Source: an uncultured SAR86 cluster bacterium
Lineage (GTDB): Bacteria > Pseudomonadota > Gammaproteobacteria > Magnimaribacterales > D2472
Length of the DNA stretch: 64,000 nt
Assembly (NCBI GenBank): GCA_902547295.1
Contig: CACCNJ010000003.1
Location: 1-64,000 of the forward strand
Direction of reading: 5' to 3'
In this document: in pieces, positions 7,894 to 17,022 of the stretch
How positions within the stretch are numbered: position 1 is the stretch's first letter
Layout: each line of letters opens with the position of its first letter
The notes under the pieces: generated by a model
What the model saw: the letters and a program-made list of their open reading frames with translations, nothing else
Told to the model about the DNA's origin: nothing
Database searches by the model: none
Program-made: the position numbers and the translations under genes

Positions 7894-9339
7894 ATGAGCA
7901 ATAGACCTGTTGTGGTTGGATTAGGAACCATCCAGCAAAAAGGTAATTACAACGAACTTGATGAAGCTCTTTTCTTAATGGATAAGTCCTTTAAAAAAGC
8001 TATCATTGATTGCACTAATAGTAATATTACAGAATATATAGATGAAGTAAGGATTCCAAAAGGATTTTGGAGATATAGAGATCCTGGTAAGTGGGTTGCA
8101 GACAACAACAATATCAAATCTGTTAAAACAATCGTATCAAAAGTAGGAATACTTCAGCAAAATCTTATCAACACTGCATGCAATAAAATTAAAAATGGTG
8201 AAATTAAAGCTAGCTTAATTTTAGGTGGTGAATCTCGTTTTAAAATCCTTAGATCATCGATTGAAAATAAGGATTACATTGAAACACCTTTAAATACGAA
8301 TCCAGATATATACGAAAAATCACCTGAAAAACTTCAACTAGATGTTGAAGAAAAGGAATTAGGATCTATGGCTGTTGGTTATTATGCAATTTTGGAGAGC
8401 GCATTTAGATACATGTTGGAAAATAATCATGATGATCATCACAACTATTTATGTGATGTGTATTCAGGTTACTCAGAAATTGCTGCGAATAATAAAGATG
8501 GGTGGATTGAACAATCTATTGATAAAGAAGATATAAGAGTTGAATCAAAGAAGAATACAAGGCAAGCGTTTCCATACAATAAGTATCACTGCACAAGTTG
8601 GAATGTAAACCAAGCTTGCTCAATTATCATTTGTTCAGAGGGTGTGGCTGATAAGCTTGATATTCCATTAGACAAGAGAGTTTATCCTTTAGCATCGTCT
8701 GAAAATAACCATATGATATCTACTCTTCAAAGACCAAACTTAATTGAACCAGCTGGAATGCATCTTGCTGCAAAGTTTATTTTAGATATTTGTAGTAAAA
8801 ACAATTTGGTACCTAGTGTCTATGATTTATATAGCTGTTTTCCTGTTGCTATTCAAATGTTTGCAAAATCTTTAAATCTTAACAACATCAAAGATAAAAC
8901 TGTAACAGGAGCAATGCCATTTGCTGGAGGTCCTTTAAACAGTTATGTGCTACATTCAACAGCAAAATTAATAGAAAAACTAAGAGAAAATAATGGTATT
9001 GGAATAGTTACTGGAGTCTCAGGTATGATGACAAAACAATCGTATGCTTTATGGTCAAAGAATAAAGAAATTGATTTTATACATAAGGATGTTACTAAAG
9101 ATGCAGAAACTATTGAGAAAGCTCTTGAATTATCAGAATTTGAAGATGGAGAAGGTAAAATAGTAGGATATACAGTTATAAATAGAAAGGATATTAACAA
9201 AGCAATTATATATATAGAAACAATTGATAATAAAAGGAAATTGATTACATCATCCGATAAAACTATTATTGATTCAATGGAGAAAAACGAATGGGTTGGA
9301 AAAAAAATAAAATTCAAAGAAAACCAATTGGTTTCATAG
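7894..9339 (+). CDS. Thiolase-like protein (TLP1 type), probably lacking classic catalytic cysteines
   Basis: The protein is related to acetyl-CoA acetyltransferases of the SCP2-thiolase / thiolase-like protein 1 type and carries the extra C-terminal domain of that group (about the last 90 residues, OB-like). I chose ATG 7894 (MSNRPVVVGLGTIQ, 481 aa), 4 bp after the upstream stop, over an ATG at 7855 inside that gene. Where thiolases have the nucleophile Cys the sequence reads LILGGESRFK, and the C-terminal Cys-Gly-Gly region reads VTGVSGMMTK; a YSCFPVAIQ motif is kept. It may therefore bind CoA esters without thiolysis, or use another residue. Annotations of this family as acetyl-CoA acetyltransferase are largely by similarity. 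Confidence 0.8.
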   Translation: MSNRPVVVGLGTIQQKGNYNELDEALFLMDKSFKKAIIDCTNSNITEYIDEVRIPKGFWRYRDPGKWVADNNNIKSVKTIVSKVGILQQNLINTACNKIKNGEIKASLILGGESRFKILRSSIENKDYIETPLNTNPDIYEKSPEKLQLDVEEKELGSMAVGYYAILESAFRYMLENNHDDHHNYLCDVYSGYSEIAANNKDGWIEQSIDKEDIRVESKKNTRQAFPYNKYHCTSWNVNQACSIIICSEGVADKLDIPLDKRVYPLASSENNHMISTLQRPNLIEPAGMHLAAKFILDICSKNNLVPSVYDLYSCFPVAIQMFAKSLNLNNIKDKTVTGAMPFAGGPLNSYVLHSTAKLIEKLRENNGIGIVTGVSGMMTKQSYALWSKNKEIDFIHKDVTKDAETIEKALELSEFEDGEGKIVGYTVINRKDINKAIIYIETIDNKRKLITSSDKTIIDSMEKNEWVGKKIKFKENQLVS

Positions 9340-10736
9340 GCTTATTATTTATAAGCATTAATATTTATTCGGATTTTGTTTTAGAAAGCATTAATAATCA
9401 TAAGCAAAAGTTTGAAGACGTTGCAATGGAGATTTGGGATTATGCTGAGCTAGGGTACCAAGAAAATAGAAGTGCAGACTTGCTTGCGCAATCCTTACAA
9501 GATGAGGGATTTTCAATTAAAAAGAATTTGGCTGGTATACCTACTGCCTTCATTGCTGAATTCGAAAATGGTGGTCCAATAATAGGTATTCTTGGAGAAT
9601 TTGATGCCCTTCCAGGCTTGGCTCAATCTAATTCTCCATTTAAAGAAGTTGTTAATAATGATACTGGTGCTGGTCATGCATGTGGACATCATCTCTTTGG
9701 TGCAGCTTCGGCTTGGGCAGCAGTAACTATTAAAGATTGGTTAATTAAAAATAATATAAAAGGAACGATTAGATTTTATGGCACTCCAGCAGAAGAAGGC
9801 GGATCTGGAAAAGTATATATGGTTAGAGAGGGATTATTTGATGACGTAGACATAGTACTTCATTGGCATCCTGATGATTCAAATAGTGCTAATTCAAGAA
9901 CATCTAATGCAAATAAATCAGCAAAATTCACATTCAATGGTATTTCAGCTCATGCTGCAGGCTCACCGGAACAAGGTCGATCAGCGCTTGATGGAGTTGA
10001 AGCAATGAATCATATGGTAAACATGATGAGAGAGCATATACCTCAAGAATCTAGAATACATTATGTAATTACAAAAGGTGGTCTTGCTCCAAATGTAGTT
10101 CCCGATGTTGCTGAAGTTTATTATTACGTTAGACATCCAAAAATGTCAGTTGTTGAAGAACTTTTCAAAAGGGTAACCAAGGCTGCATCAGGTGCAGCAG
10201 TTGGAACTGATACTTCAATGTCATATGAGGTAATGCATGGAAATTTTTCATTACTTCCAAATGATACTATTCAGAAAATAGTTCATAAAAATTTAGATAA
10301 AATGGGTGGCATTTCATACAACAAAAAAGAAAATGATTTTGCTAAAGAAATATATAAAACTTTTTTTCAACCTGATAATGAAATTGGGACACAAGAATAT
10401 GTTCGACCATTTAAAACATCACACGGATATGGTTCGACAGATGTTGGAGATGTGAGTTGGAATGTTCCTACTGCAGGATTAAGAACTGCTACATGGGTAC
10501 CAGGAACTGCTTCACATTCATGGCAGGCTGTTGCATCAGGAGGAACGTCTATTGGGATCAAGGGAGCAGAACTTGCAGCAATAGTTCTCGCTAAAAGTGC
10601 AATTGAAATTTTTGATTCTCCATCAATTGTAGAAACGGCAAAAAAAGAACATCTTGAAAGAGTTGGTAAAAATTTTGAATATATACCTTTGTTAGGTGAC
10701 AGAAAGCCACCATTAGACTATAGAAAAATTAATTAG
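9291..10736 (+). CDS. Exported M20 amidohydrolase, AbgB-like
   Basis: A 481-residue zinc peptidase of family M20, closest in pattern to p-aminobenzoyl-glutamate hydrolase subunit B. Metal-binding motifs are GEFDALPG (102-109), HACGHH (129-134) and TPAEEGG (165-171); the dimerisation domain follows, and a late HSWQ motif is present. Unlike cytoplasmic AbgB it has a hydrophobic N-terminal segment (about 12-27), so it is likely periplasmic or anchored. The start overlaps the thiolase-like gene by 49 bp, but the signal segment supports ATG 9291. Its partner AbgA is not seen. It converges on the gamma-glutamyltransferase gene with an 8-bp overlap, which suggests removal of glutamate from imported amides. 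Confidence 0.88.
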   Translation: MGWKKNKIQRKPIGFIGLLFISINIYSDFVLESINNHKQKFEDVAMEIWDYAELGYQENRSADLLAQSLQDEGFSIKKNLAGIPTAFIAEFENGGPIIGILGEFDALPGLAQSNSPFKEVVNNDTGAGHACGHHLFGAASAWAAVTIKDWLIKNNIKGTIRFYGTPAEEGGSGKVYMVREGLFDDVDIVLHWHPDDSNSANSRTSNANKSAKFTFNGISAHAAGSPEQGRSALDGVEAMNHMVNMMREHIPQESRIHYVITKGGLAPNVVPDVAEVYYYVRHPKMSVVEELFKRVTKAASGAAVGTDTSMSYEVMHGNFSLLPNDTIQKIVHKNLDKMGGISYNKKENDFAKEIYKTFFQPDNEIGTQEYVRPFKTSHGYGSTDVGDVSWNVPTAGLRTATWVPGTASHSWQAVASGGTSIGIKGAELAAIVLAKSAIEIFDSPSIVETAKKEHLERVGKNFEYIPLLGDRKPPLDYRKIN

Positions 10737-12444
10737 TTTGTACTGAAACTCCAGCATTTGGTCTTCTTAAATCAGCAAAACCATAATTTGTTCCCTCAAA
10801 TACATGGATGCTTTGAGTGCTACCAATTGTGTTTTCATATTCCGTCTCATGACCCATACTATTGAGTCTTCTGACAATATCTCTACTAACTGCCCTTTCA
10901 TGCTCAAGTCCTTCATAAGGCCAGTCTTTGTGAATTCTTGGAAGCATAGTTGCTTCACCAATATCTAAATTAAAATCTATAACGCCTGTAATTACTCTAA
11001 GGATTGCGGCTGGAATGTCAGATCCACCTGGCGAACCAGTTATTAAAAATAAATCATCATTTTTATCAAATACAATGGTTGGTGCCATTGTGCTCATTGG
11101 TTTTTTTCCAGGTTCAAATCTATTTCCAGGGCTTGCACCTCTTCCTATGTCGTTTTTGTCACCGTATCTATAAGCAAAATTGTTCATTTGACTGTTCATT
11201 AATACTCCTGTTCCAGGAATTGTCACTCCAGAACCAAAAGATAGTCCAAGAGTATATGTATTTGATACTGCATTTCCCTCTTTATCAATTATTGAAAAAT
11301 GAGTTGTATCCTTGCTTTCTTTCAGTTTTTTAAAAGCTTTTACATCCTCTACTGGACTCGCTTTATTTGAATCGATTGAACTTATAAGCTCTTTAATTCT
11401 TTTAGATGATAATAAATCTGAAATAGGAACATCAAAATATTCAGGATCTCCAACAAAATGAGATCTATTATTATGGCCTCTTCTAAGCGATTCTGCTAAA
11501 AAGTGATATGTCTTAGTTGAGTCACTTTTATATTTATTAATATCAATATTATTGAGAATACTTAAAGATGTTAATAAAGTAATACCGCCTCCTGATGGAG
11601 GAGCTGCAGTAAAAACTTTATGACCTTTATAATTTATTGCAATTGGCATTCTAAAAAAAGATTTATAGTTTTTTAAATCTTCATGAGTTATTAATCCATT
11701 GTTTTGATTCATTGCATTGACGATCTTGTCAGCAATCTCGCCCTCATAAAAACCTTTAATACCATTATTTGAGATTTCCTTAAATGTATAAGCTAAGTCA
11801 GGCCTTCTCATAATTGAAAATTCTTCTAAAGGCTTATTATCTTTAAAATATATAGAATAAGATTCTGCATCGCTTTTAAGTTGCGGAGTTACACCAATGA
11901 CATAGCTTAAGTCACTAGAAACAGTTATACCTTCCTCAGCTTGAGCAATAACAGGTTTCATAATTTCTTGAAGATCTAATCTCCCAAAGTTTTTATGCGC
12001 CTCTAGTAATCCATAAACAGTTCCGGGAACTGCTGAGGCTAAATATGTATAATCCACCCTCTCCCATCTTTTTGAATTTCTCTCAGGTATTTTTTTTGTT
12101 CCAAGTAACTTTTCAATCGATGCATTTCTTGGTGATTTACTTCTATAGTCAATATAAAAAATTTCATCTTTTTCTTTTATGTAAATTAGCATAAAACCAC
12201 CGCCGCCCAAGTTACCTGCCCTAGGTAATGTGATGGCAAGAGAAAAACCTACAGCAACCGCAGCATCGACTGCATTACCTCCCATATCTAAGATTTCTAC
12301 ACCGATATCAGATGAAAGAATATTTTGGCTTACAACCATTCCACTCTTACTAGAAGTTGGATGAAATGGATGAGGATAATCTATATAGTCTTGACCAGAA
12401 TAAAGATAAGAGAAAAAGAAAATAAAACTTAACAATCTCATCAT
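10729..12444 (-). CDS. ggt: Gamma-glutamyltransferase, periplasmic
   Basis: GGT hydrolyses or transfers the gamma-glutamyl group of glutathione and related amides. The precursor (about 570 aa) has a signal segment, the GGNAVDAAVA motif, and the autoprocessing site before TTHFS, whose first Thr becomes the N-terminal nucleophile of the small subunit (about residue 380). The oxyanion motif GSPGG follows. At the position of E. coli Asn411 the sequence has Gly (TYTLG), a variation seen in some GGT-like subfamilies. An upstream in-frame GTG at 12450 overlaps the SLC13 stop (TAGTG), but ATG 12444 fits the signal peptide better. Coupled to the carrier gene. Confidence 0.92.
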   Translation of the reverse strand: MMRLLSFIFFFSYLYSGQDYIDYPHPFHPTSSKSGMVVSQNILSSDIGVEILDMGGNAVDAAVAVGFSLAITLPRAGNLGGGGFMLIYIKEKDEIFYIDYRSKSPRNASIEKLLGTKKIPERNSKRWERVDYTYLASAVPGTVYGLLEAHKNFGRLDLQEIMKPVIAQAEEGITVSSDLSYVIGVTPQLKSDAESYSIYFKDNKPLEEFSIMRRPDLAYTFKEISNNGIKGFYEGEIADKIVNAMNQNNGLITHEDLKNYKSFFRMPIAINYKGHKVFTAAPPSGGGITLLTSLSILNNIDINKYKSDSTKTYHFLAESLRRGHNNRSHFVGDPEYFDVPISDLLSSKRIKELISSIDSNKASPVEDVKAFKKLKESKDTTHFSIIDKEGNAVSNTYTLGLSFGSGVTIPGTGVLMNSQMNNFAYRYGDKNDIGRGASPGNRFEPGKKPMSTMAPTIVFDKNDDLFLITGSPGGSDIPAAILRVITGVIDFNLDIGEATMLPRIHKDWPYEGLEHERAVSRDIVRRLNSMGHETEYENTIGSTQSIHVFEGTNYGFADLRRPNAGVSVQTN

Positions 12445-12449
12445 AATCA

Positions 12450-13904
12450 CTAAAAAATAAGTGGAGCAAAATAGTAGGCAAAAATTGTTACAACTAAGAT
12501 TCCAACAATATTTAAGGCAAAACCAGCTCTCATCATGGTTGCAATTGTAAATTTATTAGAACCATAAACTATTGCATTTGGTGGAGTTGCTACTGGCAGC
12601 ATAAATGCGCAGCTTGCTGCTAAACATACCGGAACTGTTAGAGAAACAGGCAAAACTCCTATTGCGATAGCTAATGCGCCAAATACAGGCAAAAAGGTTG
12701 TTGTAGTTGTTACATTACTAGTTATTTCTGTTAGGAAAATTATCAAAGTTGCAACTGCTAAAATAAGAAGTATTGGTGGAACAGTACTCAATATTAAAAG
12801 ACTATTCCCTATCCAAATACCTAAACCACTTGAGCTTATTTGTGCAGCTAAAGATAAACCACCACCAAATAGTATCAAAAGCCCCCATGGCAAATCTTTT
12901 GATTTCTCCCATTGAAGTAGATCACCCTTTTTTGAGGCTGATGGAGTCATAAAAATAAGTATTGCAGCAATAATTGCTATACCGGCATCAGTTAAACCTG
13001 AGAGGAAATCAATTTTGTTAAGCAGTGTACGAAACACCCAGGCAAATACAGCTAATCCAAAAATAACAGAAATTCTTTTTTCATCCTTTGTAAAACTTCC
13101 CATACTTGCAAGCATTGACTTTAGTTTATTTCGAGCATCATTAGTGGCAACAAAATTAATTGGGAATACATATTTTGTTAATAGTATCCAAGCACCAAAT
13201 AACATTATTGTTGCTAATGGTACACCCAACATCATCCAATCAAACATTGAAATCTCAACACCGTAAGTATCTTGCATAAATGCACTAAAGACTATGTTTG
13301 GAGCAGTTCCGATTAATGTTGACATACCACCAATAGTAGCTGCATAGGCTATGCCTAATAATAGTGCTGTGTCAAAATTTGATTTATCTTTATCGGTTAT
13401 GCCTGGAATTGTTTCAGACATGACTCCACATACAGCCAATCCAATAGGTAAAAGCATTAGTGTTGTTGATGTATTCATGACCCACATACTTATGAGTGCA
13501 GCTACAAGCATGAAGCCCCCTACAAGCCTTCTTCCACTGGATCCAACTAATATAATCATCTTTAAAGCTATTCTTTTATGAAGACCAGAACTTTCTATGC
13601 CAAGTGCCAACATAAATCCACCTAAAAAAAGATATATGTTCTTATTAGCATATGGGACTGCTGCATCTTCAAACGAAGTAATACCTAATAGTGGGAAAAG
13701 TGCTAGAGGAAGTAAAGCCGTAATTGCAACGGGAACTGTTTCAGTTGCCCACCAAATTGCCATAAGAACAGCAACTGCTGCCACATCCCATCCAACTTCA
13801 CTAAGTCCGGACGGAGCTGGAGAGAGCATCATTATAAGAAATATTCCTATTCCAATGCTAAATCCTTTTTTCTTATATGCAGACATTAAATTATTATAAG
13901 ACAA
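12450..13904 (-). CDS. SLC13/DASS-family anion carrier
   Basis: A 484-residue integral membrane carrier of the divalent anion:Na+ symporter family, which imports dicarboxylates such as succinate, malate or 2-oxoglutarate. About a dozen membrane helices are visible, with both SNT-type hairpin motifs: MNTSTTLMLLP with GTAPNIVFS in the first half, and TSNVTTTTTF with ATPPNAIVYGS in the second. It is immediately upstream of, and overlapping, the gamma-glutamyltransferase gene, so the two probably form one transcript. A role in taking up carboxylates released in the periplasm is an inference. Confidence 0.9.
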   Translation of the reverse strand: MSYNNLMSAYKKKGFSIGIGIFLIMMLSPAPSGLSEVGWDVAAVAVLMAIWWATETVPVAITALLPLALFPLLGITSFEDAAVPYANKNIYLFLGGFMLALGIESSGLHKRIALKMIILVGSSGRRLVGGFMLVAALISMWVMNTSTTLMLLPIGLAVCGVMSETIPGITDKDKSNFDTALLLGIAYAATIGGMSTLIGTAPNIVFSAFMQDTYGVEISMFDWMMLGVPLATIMLFGAWILLTKYVFPINFVATNDARNKLKSMLASMGSFTKDEKRISVIFGLAVFAWVFRTLLNKIDFLSGLTDAGIAIIAAILIFMTPSASKKGDLLQWEKSKDLPWGLLILFGGGLSLAAQISSSGLGIWIGNSLLILSTVPPILLILAVATLIIFLTEITSNVTTTTTFLPVFGALAIAIGVLPVSLTVPVCLAASCAFMLPVATPPNAIVYGSNKFTIATMMRAGFALNIVGILVVTIFAYYFAPLIF

Positions 13905-13907
13905 AAA

Positions 13908-13930
13908 AAAGGGAGCTAGGCGCTCCCTTT
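13908..13930 (-). terminator. Rho-independent terminator of the second TonB receptor
   Basis: AAAGGGAGC (13908-13916) pairs with GCTCCCTTT (13922-13930) around a 5-base loop, and an A-run on the plus strand supplies the U-tract for minus-strand transcripts. It lies 14 bp past the receptor stop and just before the carrier gene start at 13904. Confidence 0.9.
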
Positions 13931-13944
13931 AAAATTTTTGATAA

Positions 13945-16929
13945 TTAGAATCTTACTCTTAATTCTAATTGATGAATCATTCCAAGATCTTGGTGAATAT
14001 CTGAGAAATATCCTTGATATCCATCTGCAAGAGGAGCTCTTTCATCTTCAAAGTTTTTAATAGTATATTTTACTCTGGCATCTTTTCCATCAAGGTCAAA
14101 TTTGCCCCATACAGCTAAATCCATAGTTGTCATCTCAGGAATGGTATAACCAACGCCATTGATAGTTCCAAATTTAGATTGAACAAAATCACCTTTGGTT
14201 AATCCAGTAATTGAAGCGCCCCACTCGCCAGCATTGAAATAAAGCTTGTAAGAGTGTTTTTCTTCAATGTTACCGTCTTTACCTAGAAGGTCTCCAAATC
14301 CCTGGAGTGGGATAGATTCTGGGATAGTTCCATTATCAGCAAGTGCTTGCATAGCAGCAAACTGAGATGTAGCTTCTTGATCAAATTCATCAGTAAATGA
14401 TCCACTGTATTTAAATGTAAAATCACCAATATTTGTATCAATTGTATAAACAATTGCTACGTCCATACCTTCTATAGTTCTTGTAGCTAAGTTTAGGTAC
14501 TCATCTGTAACCTGATTAACTTGTCCTCTTGGACAAATACCAGCAGCAGCAAATGCAGCATCTGCTGTCTGGTCTGGACCGCTTGCCATTTCAAGCTCAT
14601 CACTACCGTCATAATCATCTAAGCCTGTCAAAGCTGGATTTCCAACAAAAGATGAACAATTACTATTTCCAGCAAGAATTCTTAAAGCAAGATCATACAC
14701 TGTATGATTTTCTCTGCCGAATAAACCAATTGTATCTTCTTTCTCAATAGACCATAGATCGGCAGTAACTGTTAGCCCATCAACAAATGATGGCTGAATA
14801 ACAACACCAAAAGAAGAGTTTGTTGATTTTTCTGATTCAAGACCATCATCAACAGATTTAGCTTTACTATATCTTTGAACAGTTTGATCCCAATCATCTA
14901 CACCAATATATTTGTATACAAAATCTTCACGCGTAGCAACCCTTGTTACTTCTTGCTGATGGATTTGAATTAAGTTAGGTGCTCTTAGCGAGGTAGATAT
15001 TGAACCTCTTAAACGAATGCTATCTGAAATATCATAACCAACTGCAAACTTACCTACTGTAGTTGATCCAACATTCTCAACATCCTCATATCTTACTGCT
15101 GCTTGAGCGTTAATATTTTCTGTGATAGGAATCTGCATTTCCATAAATAATGAATCGGTATTTCTTTCACCGAATGTATCAGTAGATGGACTACTACCAA
15201 TAACTGCTGATACAAATGGATGTGTTAGTCCTTGATAGTTTGCAAATGGAACTGTTCCATCTAGCAGTGGATCTCTATCATCAGAGTAAGATTCGAATCT
15301 GTACTCACCACCAATCAACATTGCAACATCACCAGCTTTTGTTGAAAAAACATCTGGTTTTGAAAGTTTAAAGTCAAAGATTCTTAACTTACTTGTATCG
15401 TATCTATATACATCAACTAAAGCTCTCTCAATGTTATTATTAGTAACTGCAAAAGGATTGATAGCTGCTGAGGTTGTGTCATTTAACCCTTCATAAAGAG
15501 CATGTGCACTTATTCTGTTAGCTGTTACATCTTCTAACTCAGCCTTACTAACTACAATACCAGTATCCCAATCCCATCCTGAGTCTAGTTGCCCTCTGAA
15601 GCCTAAGACAAGTCTATATGTATCTTTATCAGCATTTACTTTTCTTTGTACATTATGTGGACGCCAACTATCAACTAACCAAGTTCTATTGACATCATGA
15701 CCAGTTTTATCTTCAATTTGTTGAGCCCAGTAGTTATTTCTCATGTACTCTTTTTGAACAGAGAATATTCCACCAGACTCTTTATTTTTCTTATATTCTG
15801 ATGTGTACCTTCCAATTTCAGCATACATTTCATTTCCACTTTGCATCTCATGATTAATAAAAATGAATAAATTATGCCGCTCAAGTTCCCCTCTTGCATC
15901 TCGATAAAGGTTTGGATTAATACGAGCACCAGTTCCATCACTTAGTGTATCTGGGTGGAAGCATGTTCCATAGTCAGTTTCTATAGTATTTGATGCTCCG
16001 TCACAACCAATTACAGCTTGACCTGTCATCGCATCAATTCCGTATTGAGGTAGTATTTGAGTTTCACCAGAACTATCTGTGAAAAAATCCCTACCACTTC
16101 TATCTAATTGAATATATTGAGTGGTATAACAATTTCTTAAATTATTATTATTAAGAAAATCCATATTATCAGGATTGCCGTATTTACCACCTTTAAGATT
16201 ACATGCATACCATTTTGGATCTTCTGAGGTTGGCAATCTATCTCTTTGATAGTAATCATAAGATACGCTCACATTTGTAGCGCCGCCATTAAAATCTTTA
16301 CCCCACTTAAAATTAAGTCTGTCACCAGCACCAGGATTGAAGTTATCAAATTCAGATGTTCTCACTCTTATTTCCATACCAACATAGTCAGTATCAAGAA
16401 CATTATTTACAACTCCAGCGACTGCATCAGCTCCGTATATAGCTGAAGCTCCATCTCTCAAAACCTCTACTCTGTCCAAGTTAAGAACAGGTATAGCTTG
16501 AGAATTGACTGTCATAGTCGGAATATAGTCTTCACCAATTAACTCTGTTTGATAACCAGCATTGTTGACTAACCTTCTTCCATTAAGTAATACCAAAGTA
16601 TTACCAACACCCATATTTCTTAAATTGTATGCTCCTACATCACCCCTCGCAGCGTTAACACCACCAGAAGTTTCTTCAGATTCATTAAAAAAGTTATTTC
16701 CTTGTTCAACCAAATTCTCAAGAAGCTCATCACCAGAATCAATGCCTAATACATCTACATCCTCAGCGCTGATAATAGATACAGGTAATACACCAGTAAT
16801 TTTCGCTCCTTTAATTTGAGAACCAACAACTACAACCTCTTCAACATCAGAAGAATCTGAGTCATCTTGAGCAATTAATGCAAAAGGCATTAATAGCATA
16901 AAAGATAGTAAATATTTAAATTTGTTCAT
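13945..16929 (-). CDS. TonB-dependent outer-membrane receptor (2)
   Basis: A 994-residue TonB-dependent receptor with signal peptide (to about residue 20), TonB-box region VEEVVVVGSQI, plug domain (about 40-170, with LRNMGVGNTLVLLNGRRLV and DGASAIYGADAVAGVVN), then a long barrel ending in LELRVRF. It differs markedly from receptor 1 in the plug entry and has a longer first extracellular part rich in Asn, Asp and paired Cys. The ligand is unknown; its position beside the SLC13 carrier, GGT and M20 amidohydrolase suggests a nitrogen-containing organic substrate. The ribosome site AGGGGAT resembles that of receptor 1. A clear promoter is at 16962-16991. Confidence 0.95.
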   Translation of the reverse strand: MNKFKYLLSFMLLMPFALIAQDDSDSSDVEEVVVVGSQIKGAKITGVLPVSIISAEDVDVLGIDSGDELLENLVEQGNNFFNESEETSGGVNAARGDVGAYNLRNMGVGNTLVLLNGRRLVNNAGYQTELIGEDYIPTMTVNSQAIPVLNLDRVEVLRDGASAIYGADAVAGVVNNVLDTDYVGMEIRVRTSEFDNFNPGAGDRLNFKWGKDFNGGATNVSVSYDYYQRDRLPTSEDPKWYACNLKGGKYGNPDNMDFLNNNNLRNCYTTQYIQLDRSGRDFFTDSSGETQILPQYGIDAMTGQAVIGCDGASNTIETDYGTCFHPDTLSDGTGARINPNLYRDARGELERHNLFIFINHEMQSGNEMYAEIGRYTSEYKKNKESGGIFSVQKEYMRNNYWAQQIEDKTGHDVNRTWLVDSWRPHNVQRKVNADKDTYRLVLGFRGQLDSGWDWDTGIVVSKAELEDVTANRISAHALYEGLNDTTSAAINPFAVTNNNIERALVDVYRYDTSKLRIFDFKLSKPDVFSTKAGDVAMLIGGEYRFESYSDDRDPLLDGTVPFANYQGLTHPFVSAVIGSSPSTDTFGERNTDSLFMEMQIPITENINAQAAVRYEDVENVGSTTVGKFAVGYDISDSIRLRGSISTSLRAPNLIQIHQQEVTRVATREDFVYKYIGVDDWDQTVQRYSKAKSVDDGLESEKSTNSSFGVVIQPSFVDGLTVTADLWSIEKEDTIGLFGRENHTVYDLALRILAGNSNCSSFVGNPALTGLDDYDGSDELEMASGPDQTADAAFAAAGICPRGQVNQVTDEYLNLATRTIEGMDVAIVYTIDTNIGDFTFKYSGSFTDEFDQEATSQFAAMQALADNGTIPESIPLQGFGDLLGKDGNIEEKHSYKLYFNAGEWGASITGLTKGDFVQSKFGTINGVGYTIPEMTTMDLAVWGKFDLDGKDARVKYTIKNFEDERAPLADGYQGYFSDIHQDLGMIHQLELRVRF

Positions 16930-16961
16930 AGATATCCCCTTTAAAATAAGCTATTTTCATA

Positions 16962-16991
16962 ATTATAGGCATTCTTAATCAAATGTGTCTA
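16962..16991 (-). promoter_or_regulatory. Sigma-70 promoter of TonB receptor 2
   Basis: On the minus strand TAGACA (16986-16991) and a perfect TATAAT (16962-16967) are separated by 18 bp. This predicts a start near 16955 and a leader of about 26 nt. It is the best sigma-70 match I found in the window. Confidence 0.65.
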
Positions 16992-17004
16992 CTTTTGTAT
17001 CTAA

Positions 17005-17018
17005 ATTCTATATAGAAT
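17005..17018. promoter_or_regulatory. Perfect 14-bp palindrome, candidate operator
   Basis: ATTCTATATAGAAT reads the same on both strands. Its centre is about 55 bp upstream of the predicted start of receptor 2, the position of an activator site. A degenerate copy lies upstream of receptor 1 (6364-6377). It also falls only 5 bp past the gltX stop, so it could instead be part of the gltX 3' end. Confidence 0.4.
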
Positions 17019-17022
17019 AGAT

